DNA from: an uncultured beta proteobacterium
GTDB taxonomy: Bacteria; Pseudomonadota; Gammaproteobacteria; Burkholderiales; Burkholderiaceae
Length of the DNA: 14,090 bases
Assembly: GCA_903845455.1 (NCBI GenBank)
Contig: CAIMXN010000042.1
Span: 1 to 14,090, forward strand
Direction of reading: 5' to 3'
The position numbers were made by a program, and so were the translations under genes. Below, in pieces: positions 7,350 to 13,791 of the stretch. The notes under the pieces were generated by a model. The model had not been told where the DNA came from. It made no database searches and saw only the letters and a list, made by a program, of their open reading frames with translations. The stretch's first letter is position 1. The number at the start of each line of letters is the position of its first letter.

Positions 7350-7694
7350 ATGAGTCTTCCTATTGCCTGTCATAACGATCAATTCGGCACCCTTGGTCAA
7401 ATTGATTCTGGCCACCTTGCTGAGATTGCGGCCCAGGGCTACAAGAGCGTGATTAACAATCGTCCTGATAACGAAGGCGGTCCTGATCAACCGAAGAACG
7501 CTGACATTGCAGCAGAAGCTGAAAGACTTGGTCTTCATTATGTATATCTGCCTGTGGTGAGTGGCGCCTTTACTCCTGAACAAGTTGTCGAGATGGCCCG
7601 CCTATTAAAAACCATGCCAGGTCCGATCTTGGCCTTTTGTCGTTCAGGTGCACGTTCTACCAATCTTTATCAATTAGCTTTACAAGTTCGCTAA
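7350..7694 (+). CDS. DUF442 / TIGR01244 rhodanese-like sulfurtransferase
   Basis: The 114-residue cytoplasmic protein matches the small family that forms the N-terminal domain of Blh (beta-lactamase-like hydrolase): DSGHLAEIAAQGYKSVINNRPD near 19-40, then NADIAAEAERLGLHYVYLPV, and the active-site loop FCRSGARST with Cys97. The loop is C-x4-R, the length found in rhodanese domains rather than the C-x5-R of phosphatases, which favours sulfur transfer over phosphate hydrolysis. Family members in BigR operons act on sulfide-derived persulfides. Unlike full Blh, this protein has no fused metallo-hydrolase domain. GAGG lies 7 bases before the ATG. It follows the half-size transporter pair and precedes the thioesterase by 7 bases. 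Confidence 0.87.
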   Translation: MSLPIACHNDQFGTLGQIDSGHLAEIAAQGYKSVINNRPDNEGGPDQPKNADIAAEAERLGLHYVYLPVVSGAFTPEQVVEMARLLKTMPGPILAFCRSGARSTNLYQLALQVR

Positions 7695-7701
7695 GTAGTC
7701 T

Positions 7702-8121
7702 ATGCGGATTGAGATTCCCAAAGAGAAACGGCTTGTTCATGAAATGATCATGCCTATTCGTTGGGGTGATATGGATGCGTTGCGTCACGTCAATAACACC
7801 GTCTACTTTCGCTATATGGAACAAGCCAGGGTGGAGTGGATTGAGACTTTAGGACTCGAGGTTGCCCATGGTAAAGCGGCTATGCTCATGATGAATGGTT
7901 TCTGTAACTTCTATCAGCAACTTTCCTATCCAGGTGATTTAATCCTGAAGACCTATCTTGGCAACGTAGGAAAATCTAGCGTCGATCTATTTACGTCTAT
8001 AGCCTTAACAACTACTCCTGAAGTATTGGGTGCTGAAGGTGGGGCAACCATGGTATGGGTCGATCTGCAAACCAACAAATCCGCACCGTGGCCTGAACCT
8101 CTTCTCCAGAAGATGGCTTAG
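7702..8121 (+). CDS. Hot-dog fold acyl-CoA thioesterase (4HBT/YbgC-like)
   Basis: The 139-residue protein is a single-domain hot-dog thioesterase. The N-terminal active-site stretch IRWGDMDALRHVNNTVYF (19-36) contains Asp25 aligned with the catalytic Asp17 of 4-hydroxybenzoyl-CoA thioesterase, followed by YMEQARVEWIETLGLE on the central helix. It hydrolyses a thioester, probably an acyl-CoA; the acyl group cannot be predicted. The gene sits 7 bases after DUF442, and its stop codon lies inside the ribosome binding site of mnmH, so it is part of the same transcript. Why a thioesterase is placed among sulfur genes is not clear. It may be an unrelated housekeeping passenger or act on a sulfur-linked thioester. 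Confidence 0.88.
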   Translation: MRIEIPKEKRLVHEMIMPIRWGDMDALRHVNNTVYFRYMEQARVEWIETLGLEVAHGKAAMLMMNGFCNFYQQLSYPGDLILKTYLGNVGKSSVDLFTSIALTTTPEVLGAEGGATMVWVDLQTNKSAPWPEPLLQKMA

Positions 8122-8125
8122 GAGA
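8120..8125 (+). promoter_or_regulatory. Ribosome binding site that supports the TTG start of mnmH
   Basis: AGGAGA lies 5 bases before the TTG at 8131 and is the strongest Shine-Dalgarno sequence in this part of the window. It overlaps the TAG of the thioesterase gene (8119-8121). The first in-frame Met in the mnmH frame is deep inside the protein (residue 154), so this site decides in favour of the TTG. Confidence 0.75.
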
Positions 8126-8130
8126 GCTGC

Positions 8131-9204
8131 TTGCAGCCTAGTAATCCATCTATTCTGTCGATTGATCGCTTTAGGTCTGAACGAAATAACTTCGATGTCA
8201 TTATTGATGTACGTTCTCCCGCAGAGTTTGCCCTAGACCATGTTCCTGGGGCAATCAATTGTCCCGTTCTCAATAATGAAGAGCGTGTGCAGATTGGTAC
8301 GCTATATAAACAGGTTTCCCCTTTTGCCGCTAAGAAACTTGGTGCCGCATTGGTTTCTCGCAATATTGCTAATCACCTCGAGCAGTCCTTGATTGATTTT
8401 CCAAGAGAGTGGCGCCCCTTAATCTATTGCTGGCGTGGTGGCGAGCGTAGTGGTGCTTTTACCCACATTCTTAATCGGATCGGTTGGAAAGCAATGCAAC
8501 TTGAGGGCGGCTATCAAGGCTTTCGTCGCACAGTGATTGACGATTTGGATCAAGCGGCGAAAGAGTATTCATTTGCAGTGATTTGCGGTATGACGGGCAG
8601 TGGTAAGACGCGCATTCTGCATGAAATTAAAAAGCTAGGCGCTCAAGTACTTGATCTGGAAGGCTTGGCAGTTCATCGCGGCTCTGTCTTGGGCAATGAA
8701 CCCAATATTGAGCAGCCCACGCAGAAGGGTTTTGAGACGGCGCTCTGGAATGCTTTTCAATTTCTTGATAAGAGCAAGATTATTTTTGTTGAGTCAGAAA
8801 GTAAAAAAGTGGGTGGTGTGCATATCCCAGATCTACTCATGGAAACGATTCGCAATGGGCAGTGTATTGAATTACGTTCTAGCACCCAAACCCGTGTTGC
8901 CTGGCTGATTCGTGAGTACCATCATTTTTTATCCGATACAGAGAGCTTTAAACATAAGCTGGGTTTACTGACTTCCCGCTACGGCAAATTACAAATCGCT
9001 CAGTGGGAAGCAGAGATTGATGCGAAGAATTTTGATTCACTGGTTGAGGAATTGTTAGTCATGCACTACGATCCCTCCTATCAATCATCCATTGAAAGAA
9101 ACTTCCCTAAATACAATGCCGAAAATTTCGTTCCATTGGCTGATGACAGTGATGAGGCTTTTGCCAAAGCAGCAAAAGCCATCATGGCAAAAGTAAAGCC
9201 TTAA
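8131..9204 (+). CDS. mnmH: tRNA 2-selenouridine synthase
   Basis: MnmH (SelU) exchanges sulfur for selenium in 2-thiouridine at the wobble position of Lys, Glu and Gln tRNAs, passing through a geranylated intermediate and using selenophosphate from SelD. The 357-residue protein shows both domains. The rhodanese domain has IIDVRSPAEFALDHVPGAIN from residue 24, Cys44 in NCPVLNNEER, and catalytic Cys100 in YCWRGGERSG. The P-loop domain has Walker A GMTGSGKT at 153-160. The start is a TTG with a strong AGGAGA. It is last in the + strand series, 9 bases after the thioesterase, and its stop overlaps the 3' end of gcdH by 4 bases. selD is not in the window. Its rhodanese chemistry makes a functional link to the sulfur genes possible, but this is speculative. 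Confidence 0.95.
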   Translation: MQPSNPSILSIDRFRSERNNFDVIIDVRSPAEFALDHVPGAINCPVLNNEERVQIGTLYKQVSPFAAKKLGAALVSRNIANHLEQSLIDFPREWRPLIYCWRGGERSGAFTHILNRIGWKAMQLEGGYQGFRRTVIDDLDQAAKEYSFAVICGMTGSGKTRILHEIKKLGAQVLDLEGLAVHRGSVLGNEPNIEQPTQKGFETALWNAFQFLDKSKIIFVESESKKVGGVHIPDLLMETIRNGQCIELRSSTQTRVAWLIREYHHFLSDTESFKHKLGLLTSRYGKLQIAQWEAEIDAKNFDSLVEELLVMHYDPSYQSSIERNFPKYNAENFVPLADDSDEAFAKAAKAIMAKVKP

Positions 9205-10379
9205 CTAAAAGCCTGAATGCCAGTTTGCGCGCGACCTAAAATCAGCGCATGAATATCGTGAGTACCTTCATAGGTATTCACAACCTCTAGGTTGAGCATA
9301 TGACGCACAACACCATATTCATCTGAGATACCGTTTCCGCCATGCATATCCCGCGCCATGCGAGCGATGTCTAATGATTTTCCACAAGAGTTACGCTTCA
9401 TGATGGAAGTAATTTCTGGCGAAGCAATGCCTTCATCCTTCATACGACCTAAACGCAGACAGCCTTGCAAGCCAAGGGTGATTTCCGTTTGCATGTCAGC
9501 CAATTTCTTTTGAATCAACTGATTGGCGGCAAGAGGGCGGCCAAATTGCTTGCGATCCATGGTGTATTGTCGGGCGGCATGCCAGCACCACTCAGCAGCA
9601 CCTAAAGCACCCCAGGCAATACCGTAACGCGCAGAGTTTAAGCAAGTGAAGGGGCCTTTAAGACCTGTTACTTCAGGGAATTCATTTTCAGCTGGGACGA
9701 AGACTTCATCCATGACGATTTCACCAGTGATGGAGGCACGTAGACCCATCTTGCCAGTGATTTTAGGAGTACTTAAGCCCTTCATACCTTTTTCAAGGAT
9801 ATAGCCGCGTATCACGCCTTCATCATTTTTAGCCCACACCACAAAGACATCAGCGATTGGTGAGTTAGAAATCCACATCTTCGAACCAGTTAAAGAGAAT
9901 CCACCTGGGACTTTCTTCGCACGGGTAATCATGCCGCCAGCATCGGAGCCGAAGTTTGGTTCTGTTAATCCAAAACAGCCAATCCATTCACCACTAGCAA
10001 GCTTAGGAAGATATTTTTGCTTTTGTGCTTCACTACCAAATTCATAGATAGGCACCATCACTAGCGATGATTGAACGCTCATCATGGAGCGATAACCAGA
10101 GTCAACGCGCTCGATTTCACGTGCAATCAAGCCATAAGAAACGTAATTGAGATTTGCTCCACCGTATTGCTCTGGAATGGTGATACCCAGTAAGCCCAGT
10201 TCACCCATTTCACGGAAAATGGATGGGTCGCTAGTTTCATGGCGATAAGCATCATGAATTCTGGGCATGAGTTTGCGTTGCGCGTATTCAGCAGCTGCAT
10301 CACGAATCATTCGCTCTTCTTCACTCAACTGGGTGTCCAGAAGGAGGGGGTCTTCCCAGTGAAAGCTTGGTTTACTCAT
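9201..10379 (-). CDS. gcdH: Glutaryl-CoA dehydrogenase
   Basis: This FAD enzyme converts glutaryl-CoA to crotonyl-CoA and CO2 in lysine, tryptophan and aromatic-acid breakdown. The 392-residue product has the full acyl-CoA dehydrogenase layout: an N-terminal helical domain (ERMIRDAAAEYAQRKLMPRI), the FAD/substrate signature CFGLTEPNFGSDAGGM at 135-150, SKMWISNSPIADVFVVWA, then MDRKQFGRPLAANQ. The catalytic base is Glu371 in NTYEGTHDIHALILGRA. The RYRSMMSVQSSL-like segment (here GYRSMMSVQSSLVMVPI, 95-111) is typical of glutaryl-CoA members. AGGA lies about 10 bases before the ATG. It is transcribed away from yhhQ and towards mnmH, with no terminator visible between the two convergent genes. 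A pair of GTCCTGT repeats in the leader may bind a regulator. Confidence 0.95.
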   Translation of the reverse strand: MSKPSFHWEDPLLLDTQLSEEERMIRDAAAEYAQRKLMPRIHDAYRHETSDPSIFREMGELGLLGITIPEQYGGANLNYVSYGLIAREIERVDSGYRSMMSVQSSLVMVPIYEFGSEAQKQKYLPKLASGEWIGCFGLTEPNFGSDAGGMITRAKKVPGGFSLTGSKMWISNSPIADVFVVWAKNDEGVIRGYILEKGMKGLSTPKITGKMGLRASITGEIVMDEVFVPAENEFPEVTGLKGPFTCLNSARYGIAWGALGAAEWCWHAARQYTMDRKQFGRPLAANQLIQKKLADMQTEITLGLQGCLRLGRMKDEGIASPEITSIMKRNSCGKSLDIARMARDMHGGNGISDEYGVVRHMLNLEVVNTYEGTHDIHALILGRAQTGIQAFS

Positions 10380-10387
10380 GGTGTGGT

Positions 10388-10425
10388 GTCCTGTTTAATT
10401 TTTCGTATTGAGTCCTGTGTAATTT
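10388..10425. promoter_or_regulatory. Candidate operator: two 14-bp direct repeats in the gcdH leader
   Basis: GTCCTGTTTAATTT at 10388-10401 and GTCCTGTGTAATTT at 10412-10425 are identical in 13 of 14 positions and are spaced 24 bases apart start to start. They lie in the 116-base divergent gap, within 50 bases upstream of the gcdH ATG. The spacing of just over two helical turns suits a dimeric regulator on one face of DNA. No regulator gene is in the window, so the binding protein is unknown. Confidence 0.45.
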
Positions 10426-10495
10426 CAGGAATCCCTATATTCTTACTTCTATTATCCATTTTTTAGCTCTAAGATCACCCCAAAACCTATCGCCC

Positions 10496-11206
10496 ATGTC
10501 TGTAACTAGAAGCCACCATCGCTACTATGACTTGATTCTGGCCGCCTTCGTGGTGGTCTTGCTGTGCTCTAACTTTATTGGCGCGGGTAAAGCCGCCGTG
10601 ATTGAGCTACCTTACTTTGGCCCGGTTATTTTTGGCGCTGGAATTCTGTTTTTCCCAATTTCTTACTTTTTTGGGGATATTCTGACCGAAGTTTATGGCT
10701 ACGCCTATGATCGCAGGGCTGTCTGGGCTGGTTTTACTGCATTAGCCTTTGCCGCAATCATGGCACAAGTTGTCATTGCCCTGCCTGTTGCGCCAGGTGA
10801 CTACATGGCTCAGTACCAGCAGGGTATGGTGGCGGTCTTTGGCAACTCCTGGAGGATCGCTTTAGCCTCCATGCTGGCTTTTTGGTGCGGTAGTTTAGTT
10901 AATGGCTATGTACTGGCTAAATTGAAGATCTGGACCCAGGGACGTTTTTTATGGGTGAGAACGATTGGCTCAACAGCCTTTGGGGAGTTGGTAGACTCCT
11001 CACTGTTTTATGTATTGGCTTTTTATGGAATTTGGCCTATTCATGAGCTTATACAGGTGGCATTGGTCCAATATATTCTAAAGACCTCCTGGGAGGTTTT
11101 AGCGACGCCATTGACTTATTGGGTTGTAAATACCCTTAAGCGCAAGGAAAACGTAGATCACTACGACATCCACACGAACTTCACCCCATTTCGGGTCAAA
11201 GTCTGA
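10496..11206 (+). CDS. yhhQ: Queuosine-precursor transporter, YhhQ family
   Basis: The 236-residue integral membrane protein has about six helices and the marks of the YhhQ/QPTR family: LLCSNFIGAGKAAV near 22-35, FFPISYFFGDILTEVYGYAYDRRAVW near 52-77, WVRTIGSTAFGELVDSSLFY near 153-172, and the C-terminal YILKTSWEVLATPLTYWVV. Family members import preQ0 or preQ1 for making the queuosine base of tRNA. The gene is divergent from gcdH and stands about 97 bases ahead of ybiT. No good Shine-Dalgarno is seen before the ATG at 10496, so a leaderless or weakly initiated message is possible. The symbol follows the E. coli name. Confidence 0.92.
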   Translation: MSVTRSHHRYYDLILAAFVVVLLCSNFIGAGKAAVIELPYFGPVIFGAGILFFPISYFFGDILTEVYGYAYDRRAVWAGFTALAFAAIMAQVVIALPVAPGDYMAQYQQGMVAVFGNSWRIALASMLAFWCGSLVNGYVLAKLKIWTQGRFLWVRTIGSTAFGELVDSSLFYVLAFYGIWPIHELIQVALVQYILKTSWEVLATPLTYWVVNTLKRKENVDHYDIHTNFTPFRVKV

Positions 11207-11208
11207 TT

Positions 11209-11238
11209 TTGGCTTTAACGCTGTTAACCCGTTAAAAT
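11209..11238 (+). promoter_or_regulatory. Possible sigma-70 promoter for ybiT
   Basis: TTGGCT at 11209-11214 and TAAAAT at 11233-11238 are separated by 18 bases and lie directly after the yhhQ stop. Both are partial matches to the consensus. Transcription would begin near 11245, just before a short GC-rich hairpin. This is a weak prediction from sequence alone. Confidence 0.35.
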
Positions 11239-11247
11239 ATTGGTCTT

Positions 11248-11264
11248 TGCCCCTATTAGGGGCA
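11248..11264 (+). other. Hairpin between yhhQ and ybiT (terminator or 5' leader element)
   Basis: TGCCCC and GGGGCA form a perfect 6-bp stem closed by the loop TATTA, followed by TTTCATTT. It could be a weak terminator for yhhQ, or, if the proposed promoter is real, a structure at the very 5' end of the ybiT message that affects its stability. There is no clean U-run, so I do not call it a terminator. Confidence 0.5.
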
Positions 11265-11303
11265 TTTCATTTGAATTGAATTTCAGAAAGCTAGAAAACA
11301 TCC

Positions 11304-12911
11304 GTGCTGTCAGCATCTAATATCACTATGCAGTTTGGGGCAAAACCCCTGTTTGAGAACATCTCCGTTAAATTTGGTGGCGGTAATCGCTACGGCCTGA
11401 TTGGCGCGAATGGTTGCGGTAAATCTACTTTCATGAAAATTTTGGGCGGCGAACTAGAGCCCACTAGCGGAAACGTTAGTCTAGATCCAGGCATTCGTCT
11501 CGGTAAATTGCGCCAAGATCAATTTGCTTATGAAGATGTCCGCGTATTAGATGTAGTGATGATGGGTCATGAAGAGATGTGGAAGGCTGCCGCTGATCGC
11601 GATGCCATCTATGCCAACCCCGATGCTAGCGATGAAGACTATATGCGCGCCGCTGAACTCGAAGGCAGTTATGCTGAGTACGGTGGCTATACAGCTGAAG
11701 CAAAAGCAGGGGAGTTACTCTTAGGTATTGGTATTCCAATCGACCAACATAATGGTCTGATGAGTAACGTGGCTCCTGGTTGGAAGTTGCGCGTATTACT
11801 TGCGCAAGCCCTTTTCTCAGATCCTGATGTGCTCTTGCTTGACGAGCCAACTAATAACTTAGATATTCATTCGATTCACTGGCTTGAAGATATTCTGAAT
11901 GACATTAAAAGTACGATCGTCATTATTTCTCATGATCGCCATTTCTTAAATGAAGTGTGTACGCATATGGCCGATATGGACTTTGGCACACTCAAAGTGT
12001 ATCCAGGGAACTATGACTCCTACATGCTTGCTTCAGTGCAGGCGCGCGCTCAGCAATTAAGCTCTAACGATAAGGCCAAGGAAAAGATTGCCGAATTACA
12101 GGCTTTCGTCAGCCGCTTCTCTGCGAATGCTTCTAAAGCCCGTCAAGCAACTTCACGTCAGAGGCAATTAGAGAAAATTGAGATTACCGAAATTAAGCCA
12201 TCGTCACGTCAAAACCCATTCATTCGTTTTGATACAGAGAAGAAGTTACACAATATGGCTGTCGAGTGCAACGCTCTGACCAAATCTTATGACCGAGTCA
12301 TTTTTAAGAACTTGAAATTAAGCATTCGTGCTGGTGAGAAAGTTGCCATCATTGGTCAAAACGGTGCAGGAAAGACTACGCTTCTGAAAACCATTCTGAG
12401 CAAGCGCTTCGATGGGATTGCTGCTGATAGCGGTGATGTGAAGTGGGCAGAGAACGCTAAGGTTGGCGTGATGCCACAAGATAATACTGAGCTCTTCGCT
12501 CAAGATGAGTTGCTCATGGATTGGATGAATGAGTGGCGCAATACAGGTGATGATGATCAGGTGATCCGTGGCACCTTAGGGCGCTTGCTATTTTCTGGTG
12601 ACGACATTGGTAAGTCTGTCAAAGTGCTCTCTGGTGGTGAAAAGGGTCGCATGATTTGGGGGAAGTTAATGCTCCAAAAATATAACGTCTTAGCCATGGA
12701 TGAGCCCACTAACCATATGGATATGGAATCTATTGAGAGTTTGCAAATTGCCCTTGAGAAATTCGATGGCACGCTTATTTTTGTTTCTCATGACCGTGAA
12801 TTTGTCTCTTCATTGGCTAATCGCATCTTGGAAGTAAAGATGGATGGGACTATCAACGACTACTCAGGAACTTATGAGGAATATTTACGCAGCCAAGCCA
12901 TTACTGGCTAA
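11304..12911 (+). CDS. ybiT: ABC-F ATPase YbiT, ribosome-associated translation factor
   Basis: A 535-residue ABC-F protein: two ATP-binding domains joined by a charged helical linker and no membrane segments. Domain 1 has Walker A GANGCGKST at 34-42, the degenerate signature NVAPGWKLRVLLAQ and Walker B LLLDEPTNNLD. The linker includes FVSRFSANASKARQATSRQRQ. Domain 2 has GQNGAGKTT, the signature LSGGEKGRMIWGK and Walker B LAMDEPTNHMDMESIESL. The beginning, SNITMQFGAKPLFENISVKFGG, is close to E. coli YbiT, and length agrees (about 530 residues). ABC-F proteins act at the ribosomal E site to rescue or adjust translation; a specific role for YbiT is not fixed. The start is a GTG at 11304 with only a weak ribosome binding site (AGAAAG). 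Transcribed with or after yhhQ. Confidence 0.95.
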   Translation: MLSASNITMQFGAKPLFENISVKFGGGNRYGLIGANGCGKSTFMKILGGELEPTSGNVSLDPGIRLGKLRQDQFAYEDVRVLDVVMMGHEEMWKAAADRDAIYANPDASDEDYMRAAELEGSYAEYGGYTAEAKAGELLLGIGIPIDQHNGLMSNVAPGWKLRVLLAQALFSDPDVLLLDEPTNNLDIHSIHWLEDILNDIKSTIVIISHDRHFLNEVCTHMADMDFGTLKVYPGNYDSYMLASVQARAQQLSSNDKAKEKIAELQAFVSRFSANASKARQATSRQRQLEKIEITEIKPSSRQNPFIRFDTEKKLHNMAVECNALTKSYDRVIFKNLKLSIRAGEKVAIIGQNGAGKTTLLKTILSKRFDGIAADSGDVKWAENAKVGVMPQDNTELFAQDELLMDWMNEWRNTGDDDQVIRGTLGRLLFSGDDIGKSVKVLSGGEKGRMIWGKLMLQKYNVLAMDEPTNHMDMESIESLQIALEKFDGTLIFVSHDREFVSSLANRILEVKMDGTINDYSGTYEEYLRSQAITG

Positions 12912-12913
12912 AT

Positions 12914-12956
12914 TAAGGGGCTTGGTTAAGCTTGGTTAAGCTTAGTTAAGCCCTTA
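12914..12956 (+). repeat. 10-bp tandem triplication inside a bulged inverted repeat
   Basis: CTTGGTTAAG occurs at 12921-12930 and 12931-12940, and as CTTAGTTAAG at 12941-12950. The outer arms TAAGGGGCTT (12914-12923) and AAGCCCTTA (12948-12956) pair over 9 bp with one bulged G, making a hairpin that starts 3 bases after the ybiT stop. Each unit is also a mini-hairpin (CTT/AAG), and unit junctions make AAGCTT palindromes. It may end ybiT transcription, but no U-run follows. Confidence 0.6.
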
Positions 12957-13235
12957 CTGAGGCCGCTTCAATTGGCTATTTGCAGCCAATAACGCAATCC
13001 TCTCCGGGAATTGGCTAGCACCTAAAAATCACTAGGTCTATTTTTACCTATTACAAAAGATTGAGAGCTATTGGGAGCAATCACAAGTAGCTTGCATTAA
13101 ATTGTCTTTAACAAAGCTTACCCCTCGCTGGCGGAGTGTTTGAGTTTTAGAATGCTCGAGGTATTTGGTTTAGCTAGTTGAGATATGGGGTCTGCCCCAT
13201 TGCGTTATTACAACAACATCATTTGGGGATGGACA
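12957..13235. other. Non-coding gap between ybiT and the cupin gene
   Basis: About 280 bases with no convincing coding frame. It contains a 7-bp inverted repeat (ATTGGCT at 12971-12977, AGCCAAT at 12984-12990) and copy 1 of a repeat that recurs after the cupin gene (13062-13115). The sequence is AT-rich. It presumably carries the promoter of the cupin gene, but no clear -35/-10 pair could be chosen. Confidence 0.6.
13062..13115. repeat. Cupin-flanking repeat, copy 1
   Basis: Starts TGAGAGCTATTGGGAGCAAT. Aligned without gaps over the first 48 bases, it matches the copy at 13891 in 41 positions (85%); after a 2-base length difference in a T-run both copies read AACAAA. It lies about 120 bases before the cupin start. 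Same orientation as copy 2. Confidence 0.7.
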
Positions 13236-13709
13236 ATGAAATTCAAACTATTAATAGCAGTCGTTGGTTTTATTTTGGGCTCGGCATTACCAGTATCACA
13301 ATCTCTGGCCCTGACACATATCGATGGTCTTGTCCCATATGAAGATATTGATGCTGCAGAAATCCCTGTATTGCAATCGCCCAAAACGAGCTTAGGGAAA
13401 GATTTTAACTATCCAACAGGTCAGCCCCTCATCAAAGCCTATGTCATTGATATACCCGTTGGTAAACAAACTTCCTTGCACAAACACGCTGTTCCTTTAT
13501 TTGTTTATGTGGTCTCTGGAGAGTTAGAAGTAGATTATGGTAGCAAGGGTAAGAAAAGTTTTAAATCAGGCACATCATATATAGAGGAAATTGATTGGTG
13601 CCATTTTGGTAAACCCGCCGGAAAAATTCCTGTAAGGATTATTGGCATTTATCTAGGTCAAGTAAATCCCGATCAAGTTAAACCCGAGCCTTGCACCAAA
13701 CCTAATTAA
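13236..13709 (+). CDS. Secreted small cupin-domain protein
   Basis: A 157-residue product with a Sec signal peptide (KFKLLIAVVGFILGSALPVSQS, cleavage near residue 24-26) and one cupin barrel. Motif 1 is seen as VGKQTSLHKHAVPLF with His82 and His84, then VSGELEVDYGSKGKKSF; motif 2 contributes His123 in WCHFGKPAG. The usual metal-binding Glu three to four residues after HxH is not there (Leu88/Phe89), so the metal site may be incomplete. I choose the ATG at 13236, with GGGGATGGA just upstream, because it begins directly with the signal peptide; the earlier in-frame ATG at 13185 would add 17 residues unlike a signal sequence. Function unknown. The gene stands alone between two copies of a repeat, away from the sulfur genes. 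Confidence 0.82.
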   Translation: MKFKLLIAVVGFILGSALPVSQSLALTHIDGLVPYEDIDAAEIPVLQSPKTSLGKDFNYPTGQPLIKAYVIDIPVGKQTSLHKHAVPLFVYVVSGELEVDYGSKGKKSFKSGTSYIEEIDWCHFGKPAGKIPVRIIGIYLGQVNPDQVKPEPCTKPN

Positions 13710-13721
13710 TTTTTTGTAGTT

Positions 13722-13743
13722 AAACAATAACTGCTTATTGTTT
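13722..13743 (+). terminator. Likely terminator hairpin after the cupin gene
   Basis: AAACAATAA and TTATTGTTT form a perfect 9-bp stem with a CTGC loop, 12 bases after the stop codon. The stem is AT-rich; in the forward direction the arm itself ends TTGTTTTA, and in reverse a T-run (13710-13715) follows, so it might work in both directions. Confidence 0.55.
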
Positions 13744-13746
13744 TAT

Positions 13747-13791
13747 GCTGCCAAGAAACATCCCTGATGGGTCGGGCAGCGCCTCTCAGGC
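13747..13791. other. Two further hairpins: possible structured RNA
   Basis: GCTGCC (13747-13752) pairs with GGCAGC (13775-13780), enclosing an inner CATC/GATG hairpin (13759-13769). It is followed at once by GCCT-CTC-AGGC (13781-13791). Together with the preceding terminator-like stem this gives three consecutive hairpins in 70 bases. Confidence 0.4.

Noticed and set aside
8030..8236. Alternative + strand frame spanning the thioesterase-mnmH junction
   Set aside because: It overlaps two well-supported genes in another frame and has no recognisable domain.
9201..10379. Any coding on the + strand opposite gcdH
   Set aside because: Only short frames without recognisable motifs; the - strand encodes a complete, motif-rich dehydrogenase.
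12921..12950. Short repeats that might suggest a CRISPR array
   Set aside because: Units are 10 bases and directly adjacent without spacers; no cas genes are near.
13185..13235. Longer start for the cupin gene at the ATG at 13185
   Set aside because: The extra 17 residues precede a normal signal peptide, and the ATG at 13236 has a better ribosome binding site.
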